Source: Glandiceps talaboti
Lineage: Eukaryota > Hemichordata > Enteropneusta > Spengelidae
Length of the DNA: 64,000 nucleotides
NCBI RefSeq assembly: GCF_964340395.1
Contig: NC_135555.1
Location: 1,766,001-1,830,000, forward strand
Direction: 5' to 3'
Shown: in pieces, positions 24,343 to 38,600 of the stretch
Layout of the letters: each line of letters starts with the position of its first letter
Position numbering within the stretch: position 1 is the stretch's first letter
Translations under genes and position numbers: made by a program
Notes under the pieces: generated by a model
What the model was told of the DNA's origin: nothing
The model's input: the letters and a program-made list of their open reading frames with translations, nothing else
Databases searched by the model: none

Positions 24343-24425
24343 CCAGTTGACACGTTAGCTTAGCTGACTAGAGCACTCTGGCTAGTATTCAGGGCCGGGG
24401 AGGTGGTGGGTTCGACTCCTACACA
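24343..24425 (+). repeat. tRNA-like sequence (Thr-type), probably a retroposon or pseudogene
   Basis: TTAGCTTAGCTGACTAGAGC is a good A box and GGTTCGACTCC a perfect B box. A CTAGTAT loop with the AGT triplet in anticodon position is flanked by pairable strands. The ends GACACGT and ACATGTC pair with one mismatch. The anticodon arm is one base out of register and the variable loop is about ten bases, so I do not call it a functional tRNA. Read as a tRNA it would be Thr(AGU). Confidence 0.45.
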
Positions 24426-25328
24426 TGTCACTTTTCTTTCCTCAATTTCAATTACATATATATGTATAAATGTGTGTTTTCGTACCTTCACTCATACCAG
24501 ATACAGATTCAAACACCAGACACAGTACTCCCTGTCTTCGCTAAATTGTCTGTCCAGTTATATGAGTAGTTTGTCTCACTGAGACTAAAACTAATTAAGA
24601 CACACCGTACAATTTAACGAAGCCTTTGGACATGTTAACGCGCACATATATACAATAATAACAACAATCATTTGGTTTATATTTTTTATTAACCACCCCG
24701 AAAAGGAATGAGAAGAATTAATGTCCTATATTCAAATATTGAGGTTGCCGTATTCTTGAATACTTTGGGTTACAGAGTAGTTGACAGAAAACTTATATGT
24801 CTTAACAATCATGTGAAATTTGAAATAATCAACTTAAACCTGGGAGTGAAGGCCCAGGCCAATGTTTTGCTTACAATTTATTTTCATAATAACACTGTAT
24901 GACAGTCCTAAATGAAGTTAATACAAGTGTATACTTGTACATGTGTTGCGAATGGCAACGATCCAAACTTGCAATTCATTATCTTGAAAGGTGAAAGTCA
25001 ATTAAAAGTAAGTCATGCATGATATCAAAACAAATTTTGGTACTTTAAATTCTATCCAAATTCATTACAGATTTGTCTCTTATAATATATACAATGTTCG
25101 TTATATATTCATAAACCAATAACCAGCTGTCAATCATGTATTGTATATCTCGTTCAGCATGAAATAATCTCATATTTTCAATTTTGTTAATAGTATTTCC
25201 TGAATCAATTCTCTATGTACGTTGCTTTTTATGAAATGTACATATTAGAAGAAATGGATTATATGTCAGGAACATAGCGATACCTGAATATATTATAGAT
25301 TCATTCGTTTTCAATCATATCTTGTTAT

Positions 25329-27781
<2,453 letters not shown>

Positions 27782-28438
27782 TTTAACTGGATTTATCTGA
27801 AGGTAAGAAAATAGGAAAGAGAACATCTTTATCCAGTGAAAAATTATCTATCCAAATATTAAGCCATTCACCAATGTCAAAACTACTGTCGCCATTCGTT
27901 CGATTACAGCTACTACTAGCCACAATTACATTTTGATTTCTCAGCAAAAGAGTAACTTATGGATGATTGAAAACAAATTAGCATATGGATATGGCACTTA
28001 ATATAACAGAGAGAGAGAAGGTGGACACTTTAAATCTGTAAATTGAACCTCATACCACCTGGTCTGAGATTTAATATTATATTGTGCCTGTCTGTTCAGT
28101 AAGACTATTAATTAGGAATTGATTTTGCTGTCTTGATATCCAAATATTCTGTTAGCGTAAGCAACTATACCAATAATGTGAGGACTGTAAAAATGTCATT
28201 TTCGTTTTATTTCAACGTTAATTGTGTTAACTTCTGAACAAGTTCGATGTCTTCAAAAAAATAAAAGAATGTTTCACACATACGCAACGACGGCTATATA
28301 TTACGATTCAAACTTATCTAGCAAAATTAAATGTCCACGTCAAACCTACAAAAGTCATAAAAAGCATCTTGCTTTTCCCCATGATATCTATTTTCAAGAT
28401 AAAGTATATTATCAAGGCAAGATAAAACGTTTACTCAC

Positions 28439-28555
28439 CTGTCCTCAAACAACGAGATAGCAAAATAGAATAATCAGAGTAAACTAACCACCAAGCTTCA
28501 AATTAAGCTTAGGGCTGTGAAACAACAGGCTCCGGGATCTACTTATGTTTGTAAG
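28439..28555 (-). other. probable 5' UTR exon of the P450 gene
   Basis: A strong donor, CAG|GTGAGT, sits at 28439/28438 on the minus strand. The first coding exon is preceded by the acceptor TTACCTTCAG at 27806-27797. Joining them gives a short non-coding first exon. The 5' edge is an estimate, about 30 bases below the TATA box. Confidence 0.5.
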
Positions 28556-28580
28556 TCCGTCTTCCGGCCGTAAAGTTTTC

Positions 28581-28588
28581 TTTTTATA
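28581..28588 (-). promoter_or_regulatory. TATA box of the P450 gene
   Basis: TATAAAAA on the minus strand, with ACGTCG just upstream, about 140 bases above the candidate UTR donor. The spacing fits transcription starting near 28555. It is inferred from motif and position only. Confidence 0.45.
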
Positions 28589-31410
28589 CGACGTCGGATT
28601 GTTAAAAGAGCAGGTAGTGATAACAGTAGGGACGGAAGAACGAATAGTATGCTATGTTAGTTAATATACTCACTTTTACAAGTATAAACTTAATGCTGAT
28701 TGGATGAAAACAAATAAACGTTGCCTTTAATTTCATTACCATATATTCATGAGGTGTGATTTAGCATGGCTTGCCATGTAAAGGTTTGTACCGCTGCCCA
28801 TCAGCTACGTCATCACTTCGTTATATATTGATTTATTCAAATATATTCAGACATATATTTAGGCAGGGTCCCAATATATGACACGGAGAAAATTACCGGT
28901 AGAGTTAGCCCCAATTAATGTCGCAATGACTGCATTAGGTATAGATACCGGTACGTTTCTACAGGTTATGTGAAGTCGTTTCCGGTACCTTTATACCGAA
29001 ATATAAACGATTTGTATAAACCTTTCTATCTATCATGGACCCATTTTTTCTTTTACAAAACACATGTTCCACGTGAAGGTTAGCATTTTAACGATTCTTT
29101 CACTAGTGGCTTGATATTGAAATAAGTTTTGACAAGCGGAAATATTAATTTTGATATAAAAATAGACAGGTGACATTTGACCCAAGTTCGACCCTCACTG
29201 TTCCTAGTGTCATATAATCAAATAATATGAAATAATCTTTATTTTCTAAATTTAATATTGACTACTGACTCAGGGGAATCGTAGCGAACAAAGAATTTCA
29301 AAAGCTAATCTGTATAGTATGTGGAAGTTACATATCATACAACAACTCATCATGACTAGTTATTTTCGTATTGTCCTTCAACATCTTGTTTATCCTATTT
29401 CGTTACATAAAATATTTTGTAACGAGTTCTTTCCCCCCCAAAAAAAAACCCGCAATAAAGCATGAAAAGAACAAAGAAAAGAATTAAAAAATAGCATCTT
29501 CTTATCACCCAAAGAAAATAACCAGCTATCATTTTCAGATTATGTTGAAACTAATGCTGATAACCATATCATTCCAAACTCTATTTTCTGTACTTTCCAG
29601 GTTTATAGAAATTTGTCATTTTTCATGAAAATGTTTTAATATAAGGTAAATCGAGATATTTTTAATTCTAAGTGAAGTTGTGGCCTGATTATAAAGGGTA
29701 CAAAATGACTTATGCGTCAATTCGCAAATTGTGTATAATTTGGTGTACACTCTTCTGTGATTCGTCAACATTTGCCCCGGTCACGCTGTGGTCACGATCT
29801 ACACGCATGCAGTGGAAACTGCTCATTAAATTATGTACAATTTTTTAATGGTCATGTATACATATGTTATATTTTTTGGCATAAATATACCAGGGTTATA
29901 TATGACTAGTTTCTAATACTTATTATGATAATAAAGTATACATTGTAGAAGATCAGTGAGATCACGTGATAATTTATCAAAATATTGAAATTAACTGGCT
30001 TAAAGTCTGTTGTATTTTCGCAAGCAAGATATTTTTTCCCCGCAGAAGGAGGCGTGGTCGAGAGCTTCCATTGTCGCAAATTAATCGTGAATGTTTAGAA
30101 CATGAAAAGTCATTTGGATTCTAACTTCGAGTTGAGTTGTTATCTTGCAGTATTTTGGGGTGACGGGGGAGGGGAGGGGTTGCATACATTAAAACAGATA
30201 TTTCCCAAGGGAAGTATGACAATGATGACACTACATTTTAATGAATGCCCCAGTTCTTGACAGGAATGTAACTGCATTCATTGTACCAGTATAACTGATG
30301 GAGATTTGACCTTTGAGGATAACCTAAGTCAAAAGTTAACATAATGGAACTCTCTCGTAGATGCGATTTAGTGGTTATCAATTTATTTGTAGGCAATGTT
30401 ACCTCTATATTAATGTCTTGAACTATCTTTTATATTGATTATAACCACTGCATGGGGTCATTTGAAATATAAGAATTCCTTTACTCTCTATTACCCCACC
30501 CTATAATCACATTCGCAGTATTACCTCGTTATCTCACAGCTTATAAACCCGTGTTTTTAATTTCAATTATGTACAAAATCGCATATTTCATTGTCACATT
30601 TCAAGCGTTTCCAGCCTGTGATGAAACATTGGCGACCTCTGTCAATGCCATCAATGCATCAATGTATTTATTTGCTTCGTTCATGAATGGAATAAATTTG
30701 ATAATTATAACAGCGATAATATCAGAATAAAAATGTTCAACCTATGAGCACTGTAACTGTGACGTCATAGGTCAATAGGTCAGTAGGCTACAAGTAAGAT
30801 CGATGCTAGACGCTGACCCGCACTATTTTGCTGGTATACAACGAAACTCATTGGAATACGTTTGTATGCTAATTCATCTAACAGACCGTTTACTCGGTAA
30901 GAGTTGGACATGGACTGTGGATAATTCAGAACAAACTATCGCCAAAAAGATTCTTCCAATGCTCCCGTTAGCACTAAAGTATAGAACTTATAAATTAACG
31001 ATTTTAATATCGTTTTTCTGAATCGGCGTTTTCATGGCCGATTTTCTGTTTTTCAGTTCCTATTTCAAAATACCACGTTGGCAATCTTTCACCTCGTCAA
31101 TCGATTCAAAGCACAAGAACTAGTATTATCGAATCAAGTCACCTTATATCATATAAGGGAGCTCGAGGCAGTCAGTACAGATCAGACTTCAGTTGTAACT
31201 TTATTTTCTATTGAATATAGATCAAATGGATAGTTTAGTACACTTTAATTGCTATATCTCTAGCAAATGCTGTAACACGTGGACCGAAGGTGATAATTGA
31301 ACTTTTGCCGAGATTTTAAAGCAACTTTTGAGTCATAGCTTTATAATTTAGATCTAGAATAATTAGTGTTACCAAAAGTGAAATAGACCACATTGAAAAT
31401 TTATCTTTAA

Positions 31411-31413
31411 GCG

Positions 31414-31492
<79 letters not shown>

Positions 31493-31574
31493 ATATGCCT
31501 TTCACTCCACCTATTTACTAGTATTTGCCAATCTGCCTGCCTGCCTGCCTGCCTGCCTGTCTGTGTGTGTGTGT
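31411..31574. repeat. (GTCT)n, (GCCT)n and (GT)n microsatellites
   Basis: About 19 GTCT units, a 45-base unique break, then five GCCT units and a short GT run. Confidence 0.95.
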
Positions 31575-31662
31575 GTATATGTTGGTTTTTCAATCAGACA
31601 AAATACCTTTTTGAAATTTATTCAGAGTAACGTGTTGTATTGATGCTAGTTCGCTTCTGTAT

Positions 31663-31932
31663 CACTGTCACATTGATGAAAGACCAGAGCAAAGCAATTC
31701 GTCCATTGAAAACGTTAGCTGCGTTTCAAACATTTCAAAAAACGCTTTTGGAGACGTGTCGTTGTCACATTGATGAAAGATCACAGCAAAGCAATTTGTC
31801 TATTGAGAACGTTAGCTGCGTCTCAAACAGTTCAAAAATACTTGAAGACGTGTCATTGACGAAAGACCACAGCAAAGCAATTTGTCCATTGAAAACGTTA
31901 GCTGCGTCTCAAACAGCCGTTCAAGGGATTTT
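31663..31932. repeat. diverged tandem repeat of about 90 bp, three copies
   Basis: Each copy contains TTGATGAAAGACCAGAGCAA or a variant, then ATTCGTCCATTGAAAACGTT and AGCTGCGT(T/C)TCAAACA. Lengths differ between copies and the reading frame changes from copy to copy, so the 117-codon open frame over it is not considered coding. Confidence 0.7.
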
Positions 31933-32680
31933 AGAAAGTACCATTATAAACCTTAATCTTGTTATTTTTAGAAACTTGCCCTACCACGTGTAGAATGGGA
32001 CGAACTCTGAATAGATGAATACCATGATGAAAATAACTAACACGTATTATGTAGCTTGATTCATAGAAAGACTTTATGCATAAACGTACAGTTAAATAGC
32101 TTATATTGAATAGATCCTGACTTCTAAGAATGTATTAAACCCAATATGAACCCCCAACTTATGTAGGATATCTTTACAAGTCTCGATTTATCTAAAATAC
32201 ATAAAAAATAAAAGAGGTCGACTTTATCGATATATGACGATTTCTTGCATTTTTCATCAATAGATGGTGACCCATGTACGTCAAACTATTCCTAAGCCAA
32301 TTCTCTGTGCACGTGTTTTATTTATTTGGCCGTCACCTTCTATCACACATACGTAATTATCAATACGGCCTACCCCACCTAGCGTTTTACCACTTCACAT
32401 TTTACATGAACAGTTGTTTGCCTTATACATTTGAAATCGTGAAGGGACTAATGAGACCATAGACCATTGTTTTAAATTGACGTGTCCTCATTTCACGGAG
32501 ATACAAACGTTGGGAGTTTTAAATGTCAAGATAAATTATTTACATTCTTGAAAAGTGTTGTGAGAATACTCAATGAAGATCATCGAACTCATCACAGTCA
32601 AAATTAAATATTATCGGTATTACTATACAATGTACGATTGCATTGGTGGAGTGCTGTTTCTGATAGTAACCACAGTTAGA

Positions 32681-32781
32681 CATACATACATACATACATA
32701 CATACATACATACATACATACATACACACACACATACATACATATACATACATACATACACACATACATACATACATACAT

Positions 32782-32820
<39 letters not shown>

Positions 32821-32822
32821 GG
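32681..32822. repeat. (CATA)n and (CAGA)n microsatellite
   Basis: CATA tetranucleotides with brief CA breaks, ending in about ten CAGA units. Confidence 0.95.
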
Positions 32823-33954
32823 CATAAACGTTTGATGTCAATGCGACCTACATTATGTATTCATAATACATGTATGCGAGTCAACAGTCACCGAATCAAG
32901 GACGAGGCAACTATCTGGTAAGGTTCGTGGACTCAAAAGGATGTGAACTTGCGGACAAAACGCCTTGAGTCCCGGATGATAAACTTTAATCGCAAATCAT
33001 AGGAGTATGTTGAAAGTAACGATCGTCAGATAGGAAACAGAGATTTGCTTATCGAGCGATTTGCTATAAATTGATTTTAGGAGAATGATGTTTCGGTATC
33101 TATATAGTTGGTGAATCAGATGTTGTGTAGGAAACAATTACAATGTAAAGTACCATATGAAGACGGGTTGGCACCGGACCGAGTACCACTGTTTATTTTA
33201 AAACTATTGTCTCCCCAATAAAACATAAATTTGATGGTGGTAGTCGTACAGTCTGTAAAGTGACTTCATTTTCATGGGAGACAGAATGTGGGTATAGAAA
33301 TCAGACAGATAACGTGCTGATGAAGTCGTACAGTTATAGACATCCGACATGACCGACCTTCAAAAAGGTCACAGTACTACTGTCAGTAGTTTATTTAGAA
33401 ACTCAAAAAGGTAAAGATATAGCTCAGTCTGTCATCCAAACTGACGTTGTGTATCTAACCAGGTTAAAAGTCACCTCACGTCAATCACTCTGTATGAATA
33501 TATTACCGAACAGGAATGTTCTACAGGCAGCAATGACAGAGAAACACAACAAAAGTTACCATACGACCTGGATCCCCCCAAATTGTATCGCTACTACAAG
33601 AAATGATAGGGAGTACAAAGAAAAGACAACATATATTTCAGATCATTTTTATTCATTGGAAAAGATTTTACATTTTTATTCTGAAATGGATTATTTAATT
33701 AAAGTGGTTATTAATCTCTCTATTGAACAACAACAATTTGTATGTAAATAAGCTTTTTTAGATCATTTTTGATTCACGTTTACCTTTCAAAAGTAAAGGT
33801 GACCAATCCAGTTTTGGAATATTGAATCAACGTTACTGATCTATTTTAGTGTCTTTCTCAGACACATGTTTGCATATAAACATACTCACAATCTTACTTT
33901 TATTTGTTCTCATTATCATGTTAATTTCTCTTCATCGGGTTAGAAGTAGTCTAC

Positions 33955-34125
33955 CTGTAGACTTGAACGATGATCGCTACAACACTATTCCGCTATCCTA
34001 TCTGACATTTTGATTTTTTGAATTTTCGCTATCGTTCCAGCGTAATCAAAAATTCAAAAAGGTCAGGATAGCAAATAGAGTGGTAGATGTTAGTTCTTCA
34101 AGTCTACATCTAGGCTAGGTTAGAA
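33955..34125. repeat. imperfect inverted repeat (foldback)
   Basis: The left arm has GTAGACTTGAACGATG, GCTATCCTATCTGACA and TTTTTTGAATTTTC. The right arm has the complements AAAAATTCAAAAAGG, TCAGGATAGC and TTCTTCAAGTCTAC. The arms are about 70 bases with several mismatches around a 25-base loop. It is MITE-like. Confidence 0.6.
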
Positions 34126-35080
34126 GAAACATTCCATAGGAACACTGAACATCTATTATACCTATTATAATATCTGTTTACACTCAATAGATCTCTTTAA
34201 ACTGAGTATGATGATCTTACAAAGGAAATATCTTCTGTACTTGGAAAAATCCAAATTCTTTTTTTAAAAAAATTTTGAGATCATATATCAGTTACGTTAC
34301 ATGTATGTTCAATAAAGTCGTATTTATAGATTAATAAAAGTCTGCGGAAATTACTAAACCACTAGCACAATTCTGTCTTCTTTATTGTCTCTACATGTGA
34401 CGTCATAATGTGAGGAACATTGTCAATTGAACAATCGATGACGGAATATAGGTTTAGCGAGCTAGCAGAACATGTCATTTTATATCAACACGGCATATTT
34501 TGATTTCTTGAATACAATAGCCAATACCACGTTCTCTTTTTTAAGCTCCTTTATAAAGTACTTGCCAATGTAATGTAAAGCACTTGTTATTTGCATACTC
34601 AAAGATAAATCAACTACTGAATATAACCAATGACAAGACATTCCTAATAGTCTTATTAGAGAATGAGAAATACACTATCTTGAGAGGAAATACGGTTTCT
34701 AAACGCTATGAGATGAAAGCTGCCATAGGTTAGAAATAATGAAATGATCAGCTGTTGACAATTGCTTAAAACGAGGACAACTGGAGTTGAAAGGAGTTTG
34801 CAACAAATCGTTAGGATACTTAAATCAGACATTTTCTCTTAAACTTCCTATTTGTAATTTTCAATGCAACGTATAAATACATCTGAGTTGAAAACGACAC
34901 ATTTCTCAAACTGAATAAATTCAACAAAATTTGAAAGTTTAAAAAGTCGTTGTCATTATTTGTAAAGATTTACTTGTATTCTGTTATCGATTGTTGAACG
35001 CTGAATACGAATGCTGTTGTTTTAACGACTTATTCTTTACAATATCGTGTAATCCGACTGGGAGTACCCTATTCGTGGTC

Positions 35081-35388
35081 TTAGTAGATTCCCTTGGCGG
35101 ACAGCTCTTCTTTAACTCGTGTAAGATATGTAGGATCCGGATAGCCATAACTGCAAAGACAGTTAAATTCCTTGTGGTTATGTATTACCAGTCTTCTGGT
35201 CTATTGAAATCACGTGGATTGTGCATGTAAATTATTTAACCCTTGTTAAACTAACCTTTAATCATTACCGGTGTGTCAAAGCTATCACAACTAGCCCTAA
35301 TAACAATCACCCATATAACAAAATTTCTTCTTTCCAAATCAGACATCATCAACCATAGATTAGTCCATGGATTCAATTACATGATATA

Positions 35389-35456
<68 letters not shown>

Positions 35457-35528
35457 CATCTGACTCTTGTTATGTCTGTCCGTCTGTCGGTAGTCAGTCA
35501 GTCAGTCAGTCAGTCAGTCAGTCAGTCA

Positions 35529-35578
<50 letters not shown>

Positions 35579-35583
35579 GTCTA

Positions 35584-35617
<34 letters not shown>

Positions 35618-38600
35618 ACAATCAATTTCCTTACCTTGCTGGTCCACCCCTCATACTTGTTTTGTGATGTACGTCATTCCATACCACACAATTATCAATA
35701 CCAGTGGTCATTGACTTTCCAATTGTGAACAGCAAACCGTTATCAAAGGCCTTTCTAAGTAGACTAAGGACTTCTAACCCTTCACCATTGGACGGCAAGT
35801 ACGCAGTTCTAACTGTGCCGGAGTAGTGTCTTCCAGGATTTGGATGACCTCTCTGCAAAATTCAACAGAAAACATTACTTTGTTCGAAATCACACAATGG
35901 ACAATATAAAGTAGACTGAAGAAATATTGGATCTCAGAAACAACAAACGTGTTGAGTTTTATGGATTGATAGAGGAAACTTCAAATGACTCAGCGTTATA
36001 ATGCCTGCTTTATACCGCAGCTATAAGTTTTACGTATATGTACATTCAACTTTGACATTTGAGTACGCTCAGTTCAAAACTATTTACTTCTAATGTTGTA
36101 ACAGCTATTTTGCAAAGGGTTGATACGTTCGTATATTGTGTCTGCTCTTTTAGATGACTCGACTTTGCAGCATTTTACGGCAATGTGTCGAAATCATGAC
36201 TTTGCAGCATTTTACGGCAATATGTCGAAATCATATCTCGAAAAACGTAACTCTCGTATATGTTTTAACAAAAGAATTGATTCAGACGATGTCTCACCTT
36301 CTGAATACCACCTGAGAACTCATACTGGACAATAATTGTACCATTTTTTTCGTAACCAGGTAGATGAAGTTTCTTCTCAATTGTGTGCGTCATAATTCCG
36401 TCAGGTTGGTTACCACGAGTAAGCAATACTGTTAAAGTACAAAAGGGACACTTGCCATCAAACGAGAAATGCTGTTTGAAGCAGTCATCGCATAAAGTAT
36501 TTTTGCAGCAAATCATCGATTTTAGAGTCATGTCACTATTAGTGCAAATTGCACAGTCACCTGTTGCTGCTGTAGTGGCAATATCTTTTCTGTTGATGGA
36601 AGGAAATGCCGCTTTAACTTTCATAGTAAGTGTCGGCAATCGTGGGGACGGTAACAGTTTTGGCCCCGTATCACTGTCACTGGCACCAGCTCCAACACTA
36701 GCACCACCAGAAAGAGCGCTATCGGACTCAAAGTCTTCATCGTTTTCAGTAGGTTCGTCGTCTTCAGTAGTGTTACAGAATTCCAATATGAAGGTGCCGA
36801 CGACATCTGGGTCGAAAAGGACGATGCGAATATCTTCAACTGTTGTGTCGGCTTCACGCTTAGCTGAGAACTCCTTTATCGCTAGACGAAATATCTTAGC
36901 GCATGTTTCAATAGGCATTCCGTAAATTCCTGTGGGGAAAAAGGGTTGTATTACTTAATTATTTTTGAGAAGAAATCCAGCTCTGAGTCACTAAAAGACT
37001 ATTCCGGCTACGATTGCACGAACAATATTTGAGTTATAACCTTATACATAAACTCAACTAATTATTTTAGAATTACAAATCAAAATCAAATCAAATCAAA
37101 TCAAAATAAATCAATCACCAATTTAAAATGTCAATAAAATGATTTACAAATAAACCAACACATTAATCCAGCACTTTGAAAATCAATACATAAAATCATT
37201 GACCAACCAACAATCACAGATTAATGATATAGTATGTCGAGTATGAAGCTCAAAAAATTAAATGTCTATATTGTGTTTATTCAGTTTTGGAATTGTACTG
37301 GAAAAATCCAAATATATACTAATCGATTGAAGTTTACGTTAATGTCATAGTCAACACAACCGTTACCTGGACTCTATTGAATATAAATAGTAGATATAAA
37401 GTCACCTTTTTAGAATCTAGTTTGAAGCAAAGGTTTGAGACGTCACAAATGTAATGATGTTAAAGGAGAACACCAATCCAAGAAAGAAAGGTATTTTGTA
37501 AACTTCGGGTTTTTAAGAGTCCTTTCATGTTTGAACATCACATACATTTTGCGCCATTACCAAAAATTGAAACCAAATTGAAACTATATTTCACCTCCGA
37601 GTCTATATATATTGTGCTCACAATGGTCCACTAACGCCTCACAGGACTTAGCAGACGTACATATCTGTTAGATTAACACTGAATATTCATGACTCTTAAG
37701 TGTTTATTACCTTTAGATAAATAGTCATTAATATACAGTGTGCATCTAAAGGCGAGAAACAGTGTCAATTCGGTGTTTCTTGGCAATCACACAAGATTTG
37801 TGTGATGTGAAATCATGAAATGATGCTCCAGAACCCAAACTTTATGATAATATATATATTTCCGGGAGTTGCATTTCCCCCATAGAAGTTACTTGACCAG
37901 ATTAACACCATTTCACTGATGATGCCGAGAATCGGATGAAAACTATACAGCTACTTCAAACTAGATTCCACACACACACAAAATCTACTTGTACTAAAGA
38001 TTAATTATTAATTAGGTATCAAAGACTTACCTCCACTTATTGCTGGTAAAGCTATAGACTTGGCATTTAACTTTTGTGACGCATATGCGAATGTTTTTAT
38101 CAACAAGAAACGAAGAAGTCGTTTTGAATCATCTCCGGACTCTTTCCAGATAGGCCCAACAGCATGAATAATATGCCTACATTGAAGTTTTCCCGCAGTC
38201 GTGTGACAGACTGTACCAACATCCAATGCACCATACTGCTGTGATAGTTGGGTAGATTCTTTCTGAATAACGTTTCCTCCAGCATCTACGATGGCTTTTG
38301 CCACCCCTCCGATATGTTGCAGCTTAGAATTGGCAGCATTTACTATGACGTCAGCATCTTCCTCAGTGATGTCTGCTAAATATATAGACACTTTAATTCC
38401 CTCTGGCGTTTCACGTGAATACTCTAACTCTTCTAGACACTTAATAAGATACATATCATCAACTGGTTCTTCAGCAGTGCTATATTTCTCTGGTATTTCC
38501 TCTGTTTTGTCAGTTGTACCTGTGTGTTCCTCACTGTCAAGTCCTCCATCGACGGGTTTATCAACAAGATCTCTCTCCTCGTCTGTGTGTTCTTCATCGA

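Larger units (their letters stand above)
28600..35080. other. gene-free interval of about 6.5 kb
   Basis: I see no exon with a recognisable motif on either strand. It holds microsatellites at 31411, 31535 and 32680, a diverged 90-bp tandem repeat at 31665-31930 and an inverted repeat near 34 kb. The 3' UTR of gene A probably lies just below 35081. Confidence 0.6.

Noticed and set aside
31640-31993. 117-codon frame with internal similarity
   Set aside because: The internal repeat changes frame between copies, so it is a DNA repeat and not a protein repeat.
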